A DNA stretch of 64,000 nt from Euglena gracilis (lineage: Eukaryota; Euglenida; Euglenophyceae; Euglenales), in the NCBI GenBank assembly GCA_039621445.1, contig CP154954.1, forward strand, positions 35,325,703 through 35,389,702, in the 5' to 3' direction. The position numbers and the translations under genes were made by a program. The notes under the pieces are model-generated. The model had not been told where the DNA came from, did not search any database, and saw only the letters and a list, made by a program, of their open reading frames with translations. Positions 1-9,900 of the stretch are shown here, piece after piece. Numbering within the stretch: the stretch's first letter is position 1; the number at the start of each line of letters is the position of its first letter.

Positions 1-1
1 T

Positions 2-259
2 GCCCGGGCGGAAATGACACGGGAAGAGCGCCAGCAGTATGATGCTGCTGTGTCGGCTCTCACAGGAGTCCCAGCTCCATCACGGTTAAGTCAACCAGCG
101 CGACAGCGGGACGTGGCTGTGGCGGAAGCGCCACCAGCACGACCCACAAGCTCTGCCGCCGGCAAACGTGACCGCGGCCCGGAAAATCTGACGCCGCAGC
201 CACAACGCCGCTCGCCGAGGTCGGAAAATCCGCCCGGCGGCGATGCACGTCGACGCTGA
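2..259 (+). CDS. Gene A, upstream frame segment (partial, probably frameshifted into the next ORF)
   Basis: The frame is open from the first bases of the window and stops at 259, so the true start lies upstream. The product is not recognised. It is rich in Pro, Ala, Arg and Ser. Two stretches align with gene B at the other end of the window: a YxxAxxxLT stretch just after the first ATG at 14, and a KRxRGPE block followed by TPQ. In gene B the matching blocks (about 62770-62880) lie in one continuous frame before the KG-rich segment and the conserved domain. This implies that this segment and the ORF starting at 243 were one reading frame and that a one-base shift lies near 250. Such a shift could be a sequencing indel or real decay. 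An independent 81-residue protein from ATG 14 is less likely. Confidence 0.5.
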   Translation, partial: ARAEMTREERQQYDAAVSALTGVPAPSRLSQPARQRDVAVAEAPPARPTSSAAGKRDRGPENLTPQPQRRSPRSENPPGGDARRR

Positions 260-2693
260 GGAGGAAGCTCCGCCAGCGCCCGACGTGACGGCAGAACGGG
301 CACGTCGGGAAACCCGACCATCCCCAGTCGCACCGGTTTACTCGAATCGTGGTGATGCTGAGCAGGAATTTGCTCGAACACCAAGCACGGAATCCGTGAC
401 TTATCCTGTGTATACAGAAGAAGACCCAGAATACTGGGAATATTGGGACCCATATCGGGCGACGATAGAATGGCTGTCCAACACGAAGGGCAAGGGTAAA
501 GGAAAAGGCAAGGGTAAGGGTAAAGGTAAAGGCCAGGAGAAAGGTGGGAAAGCCCCATCTGGGAAAGGCGGAAAACCCGCTGGACCAGCTCCAGGCAAAG
601 GCGGAAAATCTGCCGGACCCCCGACAGGAAAAGGCGGAAAAGCCGCCGACCCTTCGAAAACGAAGGATTACGACGTTAACCAGGTGTTCGACTACCTGGA
701 TGAGATCTGGCCGAAAATTAAAGAAAATCTTCAGCAGTACACGCGTGCAGGTAACGTCATCCACCGACCACCGGAAGCGGTGCTCGAAGTGGTACAGGAT
801 CGTATGTACGATCACTGCAAGCGATTTTTCTACAGTTCTGAACTTCATGCATTTGAGGGATACCCTCATTCGAATGAAGTCGTCCTGGACCGGATGCCCG
901 GTTTCTGGGAGCTGTGGTTCTGGTTGGGATACCCCTGCCAGAACTTCGGCATCTTTACTGACCGAAACGGTCAGTCGTACGTGAACTGTTTGGGAACATG
1001 TCCTGACGATGAAACGTTCGTCGCACAGTTGAAGGAAATCTTCAACCACATGTATTCCGTCAGCGCACTGGGAATCCAGTGGAAGTATTACCCCCTGCCG
1101 GAGAAACTCCAGGTGCAGGCTGCGGTAATGTTCACGAACAACCTCCAAGTATTCTTGGATAGCATGTATGGCATGCTGTTCAAGGTACTGGACGTGGACC
1201 TCGCCTATCCTCAACGATACAAGCTGGAATGCCAGTTTTGCAAAGAGCAACACATTGTTGATTTCTGGGGTTTCGGTGAGCGTGGAAAACCGCCTCCGAC
1301 TGCCGAGAATGCCGGCAGCCCACTGACCAGGAGATTTCTCCTGCATCAGTGCCGAAAGCCCCAGATCGGAACGCAAGATCGAAAGGTGCTGAAACAGCAC
1401 CGGCAGAAAATATTTCTGCTTCAACAATACTGGCACAGGGCGTGGATTACCTACGTCCTGGAGGTGTACATTTATTTCCTGGAGTACATGACCACTGATG
1501 TGAATATTCACAGGAAGTGGTTACCTCGGGGATACACCGAGGAAGAAGCCAGACCGAATGACCAAGACCGACGCAGGATGAACCTGCGGCCGGACTGGTA
1601 CGAGGCCGAAATCGGTCTTCCGAAGCACATGGAAAACCAGTTCGGGAATATCCTGATCTGGGAAGATTTCCAGTCCTTCTACGCAGCAGACGTGGAAAAA
1701 CAGCCACGTTATGCCTTGCCGCTGCCAGCCTTCCTGGAAGACACAGGAGAACGTGGCATGAGCTGGGATCGGCGAATGCAGTGGGAAGACCTCTGCCGTA
1801 ACAACGAGGACGAGCCAGAGCCCTTACCCGGAAGCTGGGTAAGACCGTCATGGCCACCCCCATATCCCAACTCTGACAGGAGCGAAAGTATTAGCTTTTT
1901 CCGCCTGTCAGACGCACAGGGGTGCTACAGAACCGGGGAAGACCCGCGTTCTGCAGCACAGCTACACACAGAGGACTCACCTCCGGAAGCGGAGGAGACG
2001 GAAGAAGTGGTCCCAATGGCCGAGGATGAACCTCAGCCTGCGGAACCTCCGGCACGGGAAACCCGTAGCCCATCGGTTGTGATGCTGGACACTGTGGCGG
2101 AAACCGCCCAGCGCCCGGGATCACCGACAGGTGAAATGACGCCTGTCCCACTGTCACCATCCTCACCGGGTACGCCAGGAGGACCGACCCCTCCGCGGGA
2201 AAACCCGCCGGAGACGGTAACCCATACGCCTGAGGTATTACGCCTCAAGCTTCCTGTCCCCGGGGAAATCCCGACGACAGAGGAGCCAGTGGAGGAGCCC
2301 ACTTCAGGGGAAGGACCTGAACGGCGCCCCTCACTGGGCGGACGTGTACTCGGCGGTTTGCGATCACTGATCGCAGTTGTCACCCCACGTGGCACTGCGG
2401 CCAGTTCTTCCACTGCTGTGGCGGAAACTGTCCAGCCAACGGACGAAACAACTGAAGTTGCAGCCATGGAGGAGGATGAACCTCCCCCAATGGCCACGCC
2501 ACCGCCGGTGTCGGAAACGACACGGACGGAGGGCGAACAGACGGCAATGTCAGTGGAGATAGCACTACCCGCGCCAGTGCAGGATGAACCTGCATTAGCA
2601 CCGGAAGCGGCATCAGAGGCACGGGATAAGCCCGTACCCCCACACAGCGGCCACTGCACCGAAGCGTGCGGGCACACGGACACCGGCACCTGA
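243..2693 (+). CDS. Gene A, main ORF: unrecognised protein with KG tract and C-x2-C / H-x-C domain
   Basis: This 816-residue ORF matches no family I recognise. Residues 1-80 are acidic and proline-rich. Residues about 81-99 are an alternating Lys-Gly tract, followed by degenerate GKGGK repeats to about 138. A globular, aromatic-rich domain covers about 142-560. It contains a PGFWELWFWLGYPCQNFG block near 219, a GIQW...PLP block near 277, then C330-x2-C333, VDFWGFGxRG, and H368-x-C370. That CCHC spacing suggests a zinc site (inference). The last 250 residues are acidic, Pro/Thr-rich and disordered. The same domain order appears in gene B from about 63160 on, so this is a gene family. ATG 243 is only the first ATG after a stop; homology with gene B suggests the protein begins upstream in another frame. 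The C-terminus probably also continues by a one-base shift near the C run at about 2638 into the ORF at 2716. Confidence 0.7.
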   Translation: MHVDAEEEAPPAPDVTAERARRETRPSPVAPVYSNRGDAEQEFARTPSTESVTYPVYTEEDPEYWEYWDPYRATIEWLSNTKGKGKGKGKGKGKGKGQEKGGKAPSGKGGKPAGPAPGKGGKSAGPPTGKGGKAADPSKTKDYDVNQVFDYLDEIWPKIKENLQQYTRAGNVIHRPPEAVLEVVQDRMYDHCKRFFYSSELHAFEGYPHSNEVVLDRMPGFWELWFWLGYPCQNFGIFTDRNGQSYVNCLGTCPDDETFVAQLKEIFNHMYSVSALGIQWKYYPLPEKLQVQAAVMFTNNLQVFLDSMYGMLFKVLDVDLAYPQRYKLECQFCKEQHIVDFWGFGERGKPPPTAENAGSPLTRRFLLHQCRKPQIGTQDRKVLKQHRQKIFLLQQYWHRAWITYVLEVYIYFLEYMTTDVNIHRKWLPRGYTEEEARPNDQDRRRMNLRPDWYEAEIGLPKHMENQFGNILIWEDFQSFYAADVEKQPRYALPLPAFLEDTGERGMSWDRRMQWEDLCRNNEDEPEPLPGSWVRPSWPPPYPNSDRSESISFFRLSDAQGCYRTGEDPRSAAQLHTEDSPPEAEETEEVVPMAEDEPQPAEPPARETRSPSVVMLDTVAETAQRPGSPTGEMTPVPLSPSSPGTPGGPTPPRENPPETVTHTPEVLRLKLPVPGEIPTTEEPVEEPTSGEGPERRPSLGGRVLGGLRSLIAVVTPRGTAASSSTAVAETVQPTDETTEVAAMEEDEPPPMATPPPVSETTRTEGEQTAMSVEIALPAPVQDEPALAPEAASEARDKPVPPHSGHCTEACGHTDTGT

Positions 2694-3755
2694 AAAACAG
2701 GCTACACGGACATCCATGCCCCCACCACAGACTCAGCCAACGCGAAGTGCAGCGGCGACGTCCACACCCACACCGTCCCCCACTGCTGCTCCTGGGAAAC
2801 CCACGAGCGCAGCGAAGGAACGCGTAGGGCGACCCTCAGCTCGGGAAACCCCTGCTGAAGGTCAACGACGCTCGGTGTCGGGGAAAAGACCCCCGGCCCA
2901 GCCGTCACCACGCACCTGGTCAAGCAAGCGTGACGCCGAACGGCGACCCTCGGATGCTCCGGAAAGCGGAAGTCCGAAGGCCCCGGCCAAATCAAAGCCC
3001 GGTGCCGCGCCTTGCAAACCCTCACCTAAGACAGGTGATCAGCCCCCACCGAAAGGCGGTGGTGGTGCTGGAGGCCAGGGTGCATCTTCTTCTCGAGGAT
3101 TAGCCTCGGGAGGAGGATTCACACAGGTCACATCATCCGGCTATGGGAAAACCTCACAGCCGAAACCACCTACGAAGGGGCAGGGAAAATCCCGCGCCTC
3201 TACGACTACGACACCTTCGGAAGGCGAAGTTGTCATCGACTGGAATGCGATGACTCAGGATGATCCTGAGACTCATGACCTGAAAAACAGGTACATGATG
3301 ATCGAACACAAGCTGCGAACAGACCAATGCCTCAATCGGTGGATTGAACCACTGTTCTGTCAAGGACGGAAATGGTCCTTTGACCAGAATGTCACCTGGA
3401 ATTATTACAATTCCAGATCACCACGTGTTTTGGCCCAATACTTCGGCGAGGAATTCCTCGTCGACAGAACATCGGAAAACCGATTTGTGTGGCTCTGCAC
3501 TGTTTGCCACAGGATGTACAACAGTGCTCCTGACTTGGGATTACCCCTCGTCCATGTGTGCAACCCTGTGGATCGGAAATCGTTCCACAAGGATATGTAC
3601 ATACCCAACTGTGCCGCCTTGGTATGTGCCAAGTGCGTGGACAGTTGGACCCACAAGCACAATTTTGGCTACACGGAGCGAGATGGTACGAATGTACCAG
3701 TACTCTGCGTCAACTGCCTGCGAGGTACCTTCTGGCACACTGCGGAAGGCGCAGT
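957..3755 (+). other. Cluster of short perfect hairpins inside gene A
   Basis: Perfect short stem-loops recur in the coding sequence. Examples are an 8-bp stem with AAA loop (957-975), 7 bp with AAA (1385-1401), 7 bp with ATA (1403-1419), 7 bp with a 7-nt loop (1823-1843), 7 bp with ACT (2359-2375), 6 bp with GAAA (2508-2523), 8 bp with ATTAC (3396-3416), 6 bp with GAAT (3684-3699), 6 bp with GAAGG (3739-3755), and a 14-bp palindrome (3447-3460). Loops are mostly purine-rich. In a random sequence with equal base use, about one stem of 7 bp or more with a 3-7 nt loop is expected in 3.9 kb; I found six without an exhaustive search. The role is unknown. Confidence 0.6.
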
Positions 3756-3861
3756 TCGCACAATCGTGCCGAGTGCCGAGAAGCCACTGGAGGAATACTC
3801 CACCTTGAACAGAAAGTTCAAGGACGCCTTCAAGTACTCAAACCTCAAGCTTGACGACTGA
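2716..3861 (+). CDS. Gene A, C-terminal ORF: cysteine-rich (putative multi-zinc) protein ending at the satellite edge
   Basis: A 381-residue ORF. Residues 1-165 are Pro/Ser/Thr/Lys-rich and low complexity. The globular part, about 190-381, carries C261-x2-C264-x15-H280-x-C282, then C299-x4-C304-x2-C307 and C331-x2-C334, with an HKH between them. The first quartet has the same C-x2-C...H-x-C layout as the domain in the preceding ORF, so I infer a related zinc module. The function is not recognised. The frame is open well upstream of ATG 2716 with the same Thr/Ala/Pro-rich style, and only 22 bp separate it from the previous stop. One gene with a one-base shift near 2640 is therefore more likely than two genes. 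The final A of the TGA stop (3861) is also the first base that matches the satellite unit, so the stop may have been created by the junction and the protein may be truncated. Confidence 0.65.
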   Translation: MPPPQTQPTRSAAATSTPTPSPTAAPGKPTSAAKERVGRPSARETPAEGQRRSVSGKRPPAQPSPRTWSSKRDAERRPSDAPESGSPKAPAKSKPGAAPCKPSPKTGDQPPPKGGGGAGGQGASSSRGLASGGGFTQVTSSGYGKTSQPKPPTKGQGKSRASTTTTPSEGEVVIDWNAMTQDDPETHDLKNRYMMIEHKLRTDQCLNRWIEPLFCQGRKWSFDQNVTWNYYNSRSPRVLAQYFGEEFLVDRTSENRFVWLCTVCHRMYNSAPDLGLPLVHVCNPVDRKSFHKDMYIPNCAALVCAKCVDSWTHKHNFGYTERDGTNVPVLCVNCLRGTFWHTAEGAVRTIVPSAEKPLEEYSTLNRKFKDAFKYSNLKLDD

Positions 3862-5629
3862 TCTAAATCTGCTCATTTCTTGCAACCAACATTCCCGCTG
3901 CATGTTTTTCTTACCATTAAACCACGACAATCGTGAAACCAACGGGTCCCCTGACTTTGGAGGCCTCCTGGAACACCCATTTGGTTACTCGGAGTAAGGC
4001 CCAGTTTGGTCCATTTTTATATGGTAACCTGGGCTGACCTGGTATATGTCCCCCGGAATGGTCGAATGCACCCATCTAAATCTGCTCATTTCTTGCAACC
4101 AACATTCCCGCTGCATGTTTTTCTTACCATTAAACCACGACAATCATGAAACCAACGGCTCCCCTGACTTTGGAGGCCTCCTGGAACACCCATTCGGTTA
4201 CTCGGAGTAAGGCCCAGTTTGGTCCATTTTTACATGGTAACCTGGGCTGACCTGGTAAATGTCCCCCGGAATGGTCGAATGCACCGATCTAAATCTGCTC
4301 ATTTCTTGCAACCAACATTCCCGCTGCATGTTTTTCTGACCATTAAACCACGGCAATCGAGAAACCAACGGGTCCCCTGACTTTGGCGGCCTCCTGGAAC
4401 ACCCATTTGGTTACTCGGAGTAAGGCCCAGTTTGGTCCATTTTTACATTGTAACCTGGGCTGACCTGGTAAATGTCCCCCGGAATGGTCGAATGCACCCA
4501 TCTAAATCTGCTCGTTTCTTGCAACCAACATTCCCGCTGCATGTTTTTCTTACCATTAAACCACGACAATCGTGAAACCAACGGGTCCCCTGACTTTGGC
4601 GGCCTCCTGGAACACCCATTCGGTTACTCGGAGTAAGGCCCAGTTTGGTCCATTTTTACATGGTAACCTGGGCTGACCTGGTAAATGTCCCCCGGAATGG
4701 TCGAATGCACCCATCTAAATCTGCTCATTTCTTGCAACCAACCTTCCGGCTGCATGTTTTTCTTACCATTAAAACACGACAATCGTGAAACCAACGGGTC
4801 CCCTGACTTTGGAGGCCTCCTGGAACACCCATTCGCTTACTCGGAGTAAGGCCCAATTGGTCCATTTTTACATGGTAACCTGGGCTGACCTGGTAAATGT
4901 CCCCCGGAATGGTCGAATGCACCCATCTAAATGTGCTCATTTCTTGCAACCAACCTTTCGGGTGTATGTTATTCTTACCATTAAACCACGACAATCATGA
5001 AACCAACGGGTCCCCTGACTTTGGAGGCCTCCTGGAACACCCATTCGCTAACTCGGAGTAAGGCCCAATTTGGTCCATTTTTACATGGCAACCTGGGCTG
5101 ACCTGGTAAATGTCCCCCGGAATGGTCGAATGCACCCATCTAAATGTGCTCATTTCTTGCAACCAACCTTTCGGGTGTATGTTATTCTTACCATTAAACC
5201 ACGACAATCATGAAACCAACGGGTCCCCTGACTTTGGAGGCCTCCTGGAACACCCATTCGCTAACTCGGAGTAAGGCCCAATTGGGTCCGTTTTTACATG
5301 GTAACCTGGGCTGACCTGGAAAATGTCCCCCGGAATGGTCGAATGCACCCATCTAAAACTGCTCATTTCTTGCAACCAACCTTCCGGCTGCATGTTTTTC
5401 TTACCATTAAACCACGACAATCGTGAAACCAACGGGTCCCCTGACTTTGGAGGCCTCCTGGAACACCCATTCGGTTACTCGGAGTAAGGCCCAATTTGGT
5501 CCATTTTTACATGGCAACCTGGGCTGACCTGGTAAATGTCCCCCGGAATGGTCGAATGCACCCATCTAAATGTGCTCATTTCTTGCAACCAACCTTCCGG
5601 CTGCATGTTTTTCTTACCATTAAACCACG

Positions 5630-6905
5630 ACAATCATGAAACCAACGGGTCCCCTGACTTTGGAGGCGTCCTGGAACACCCATTCGGTTACTCGGAGTAA
5701 GGCCCAATTTGGTCCCTTTTTACATGGTAACCTGGGCTGACCTGGAAAATGTCCCCCGGAATGGTCGAATGCACCCATCTAAATGTGCTCATTTATTGCA
5801 ACCAACCTTTCGGCTGCATGTTATTCTTACCATTAAACCACGACAATCATGAAACCAACGGTTCCCCTGACTTTGGAGTCCTCCTGGAACACCCATTCGG
5901 TTACTCGGAGTAAGGCCCAATTTGGTCCATTTTTACATGGTAACCTGGGCTGACCTGGTAAATGTCCCCTGGAATGGTCGAATGCACCCATCTAAATGTG
6001 CTCATTTCTTGCAACCAACCTTCCGGCTGCATGTTTTTCTTACCATTAAACCACGACAATCATGAACAGGTCCCCTGACTTAGGAGGCCTCCTGGAACAC
6101 CCATTTGCTAACTCGGAGTAAGGCGCAATTTGGTCCATTTTTACATGGTAACCTGGGCTGACCTGGTAAATGTCCCCCGGAATGGTCGAATGCACCCATC
6201 TAAATGTGCTCATTTCTTGCAACCAACCTTTCGGCTGCATGTTATTCTTACCATTAAACCACGACAATCATGAAACCAACGGTTCCCCTGACTTTGGAGG
6301 CCTCCTGGAACACCCATTCGGTTACTCGGAGTAAGGCCCAATTTGGTCCATTTTTACATGGCAACCTGGGCTGACCTGGTAAATGTCCCCCGGAATGGTC
6401 GAATGCACCCATCTAAATGTGCTCATTTCTTGCAACCAACCTTCCGGCTGCATGTTATTCTTACCATTAAACCACGACAATCATGAAACCAACGGGTCCC
6501 CTGACTTTGGAGGCGTCCTGGAACACCCATTCGGTTACTCGGAGTAAGGCCCAATTTGGTCCCTTTTTACATGGTAACCTGGGCTGACCTGGAAAATGTC
6601 CCCCGGAATGGTCGAATGCACCCATCTAAATGTGCTCATTTATTGCAACCAACCTTTCGGCTGCATGTTATTCTTACCATTAAACCACGACAATCATGAA
6701 ACCAACGGTTCCCCTGACTTTGGAGTCCTCCTGGAACACCCATTCGGTTACTCGGAGTAAGGCCCAATTTGGTCCATTTTTACATGGTAACCTGGGCTGA
6801 CCTGGTAAATGTCCCCTGGAATGGTCGAATGCACCCATCTAAATGTGCTCATTTCTTGCAACCAACCTTCCGGCTGCATGTTTTTCTTACCATTAAACCA
6901 CGACA
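5630..6905 (+). repeat. Higher-order repeat within the satellite (four-unit period)
   Basis: Rare variants recur in the same order about 847 bp apart. They are GGAGGCGTCC (near 5663 and 6511), GGTCCCTTTTT, CATTTATTGCAACC (near 5790 and 6638) and TTTGGAGTCC (ending 5880 and 6727). Four units would be 852 bp. The 5-bp shortfall is explained by a small deletion at about 6063 in the first copy. This is a recent four-unit duplication. Confidence 0.8.
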
Positions 6906-9900
6906 ATCGTGAAACCAACGGGTCCCCTGACTTTGGAGGCCTCCTGGAACACCCATTCGCTAACTCGGAGTAAGGCCCAATTTGGTCCATTTTTACATGG
7001 CAACCTGGGCTGACCTGGTAAATGTCCCCCGGAATGGTCGAATGCACCCATCTAAATGTGCTCATTTCTTGCAACCAACCTTCCGGCTGCATGTTTTTCT
7101 TACCATTAAACCACGACAATCATGAAACCAACGGTTCCCCTGACTTTGGAGGCCTCCTGGAACACCCATTCGCTAACTCGGAGTAAGGCCCAATTTGGTC
7201 CATTTTTACATGGTAACCTGGGCTGACCTGGTAAATGTCCCCCGGAATGGTCGAATGCACCCATCTAAATGTGCTCATTTCTTGCAACCAACCTTCCGGC
7301 TGCATGTTTTTCTTACCATTAAACCACGACAATCATGAAACCAACGGGTCCCCTGACTTTGGAGGCCTCCTGGAACACCCATTCGGTTACTCGGAGTAAG
7401 GCCCAATTTGGTCCATTTTTACATGGCAACCTGGGCTGACCTGGTAAATGTCCCCCGGAATGGTCGAATGCACCCATCTAAATGTGCTCATTTCTTGCAA
7501 CCAACCTTCCGGCTGCATGTTTTTTCTTACCATTAAACCACGACAATCATGAAACCAACGGGTCCCCTGACTTTGGAGGCCTCCTGGAACACCCATTCGG
7601 TTACTCGGCGTAAGGCCAAATTTGGTCCATTTTTACATGGTAACCTGGGCTGACCTGGTAAATGTCCCCCGGAATGGTCGAATGCACCCATCTAAATGTG
7701 CTCATTTCTTGCAACCAACCTTTCGGCTGCATGTTATTCTTACCATTAAACCACGACAATCATGAAACCAACGGTTCCCCTGACTTTGGAGGCCTCCTGG
7801 AACACCCATTCGGTTACTCGGAGTAAGGCCCAATTTGGTCCATTTTTACATGGTAACCTGGGCTGACCTGGTAAATGTCCCCGGAATGGTCGAATGCACC
7901 CATCTAAATGTGCTCATTTCTTGCAACCAACCTTCCGGCTGCATGTTTTTCTTACCATTAAACCACGACAATCATGAAACCAACGGGTCCCCTGACTTTG
8001 GAGGCCTCCTGGAACACCCATTTCGTTACTCGGAGTAAGGCCCAATTTGGTCCATTTTTACATGGTAACCTGGGCTGACCTGGTAAATGTCCCCCGGAAT
8101 GGTCGAATGCACCCATCTAAATGTGCTCATTTCTTGCAACCAACCTTCCGGCTGCATGTTATTCTTACCATTAAACCACGACAATCATGAAACCAACGGT
8201 TCCCCTGACTTTGGAGGCCTCCTGGAACACCCATTCGCTAACTCGGAGTAAGGCCCAATTTGGTCCATTTTTACATGGTAACCTGGGCTGACCTGGTAAA
8301 TGTCCCCCGGAATGGTCGAATGCACCCATCTAAATGTGCTCATTTCTTGCAACCAACCTTCCGGCTGCATGTTTTTTTTACCATTAAACCACGACAATCA
8401 TGAAACCAACGGGTCCCCTGACTTTGGAGGCCTCCTGGAACACCCATTCGGTTACTCGGAGTAAGGCTTAATTTGGTCCATTTTTACATGGTAACCTGGG
8501 CTGACCTGGTAAATGTCCCCGGGAATGGTCGAATGCACCCATCTAAATGTGCTCATTTCTTGCAAACAACCTTCCGGCTGAATGTTCTTCATACCATTAA
8601 ACCACGACAATCATGAAACCAACGGGTCCCCTGACTTTGGAGGCCTCCTGGAACACCCATTCGGTTACTCGGAGTAAGGCCCAATTTGGTCCATTTTTAC
8701 ATGGTAACCTGGGCTGACCTGGTAAATGTCCCCCGGAATGGTCGAATGCACCCATCTAAATGTGCTCATTTCTTGCAACCAACCTTCCGGCTGCATGTTT
8801 TTCTTACCATTAAACCACGACAATCATGAAACCAACGGGTCCCCTGACTTTGGAGGCCTCCTGGAACACCCATTCGGTAACTCGGAGTACGGCCCAATTT
8901 GGTCCATTTTTACATGGTAACCTGGGCTGACCTGGTAAATGTCCCCCGGAATGGTCGAATGCACCCATCTAAATGTGCTCATTTCTTGCAACCAACCTTG
9001 TGGCTGCATGTTTTCCTTACCATTAAACCACGACAATCATGAAACCAACGGTTCCCCTGACTTTGGAGGCCTCCTGGAACACCCATTCGCTAACTCGGAG
9101 TAAGGCCCAATTTGGTCCATTTTTACATGGTAACCTGGGCTGACCTGGTAAATGTCCCCCGGAATGGTCGAATGCACCCATCTAAATGTGCTCATTTCTT
9201 GCAACCAACCTTTCGGCTGCATGTTATTCTTACCATTAAACCACGACAATCATGAAACCAACGGTTCCCCTGACTTTGGAGGCCTCCTGGAACACCCATT
9301 CGGTTACTCGGAGTAAGGCCCAATTTGGTCCATTTTTACATGGTAACCTGGGCTGACCTGGTAAATGTCCCCCGGAATGGTCGAATGCACCCATCTAAAT
9401 GTGCTCATTCCTTGCAACCAACCTTCCGGCTGCATGTTATTCTTACCATTAAACCACGACAATCATGAAACCAACGGGTCCCCTGACTTTGGAGGCCTCC
9501 TGGAACACCCATTCGGTTACTCGGAGTAAGGCCCAATTTGGTCCATTTTTACATGGTAACCTGGGCTGACCTGGTAAATGTCCCCCGGAATGGTCGAATG
9601 CACCCATCTAAATGTGCTCATTTCTTGCAACCAACCTTCCGGCTGCATGTTATTCTTACCATTAAACCACGACAATCATGAAACCAACGGGTCCCCTGAC
9701 TTTGGAGGCCTCCTGGAACACCCATTCGGTTACTCGGAGTAAGGCCCAATTTGGTCCATTTTTACATGGTAACCTGGGCTGACCTGGTAAATGTCCCCCG
9801 GAATGGTCGAATGCACCCATCTAAATGTGCTCATTTCTTGCAACCAACCTTCCGGCTGCATGTTTTTCTTACCATTAAACCACGACAATCATGAAACCAA

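Noticed and set aside
14-259. Independent 81-residue protein
   Set aside because: The frame is open to the window edge, and its blocks align with the middle of gene B, so it is more likely part of gene A before a frameshift.
60-1511. 483-codon open frame on the minus strand opposite gene A
   Set aside because: Its low-complexity middle is the antisense of the Lys-Gly tract, and the plus-strand frame has a homologue (gene B). It is a shadow frame.
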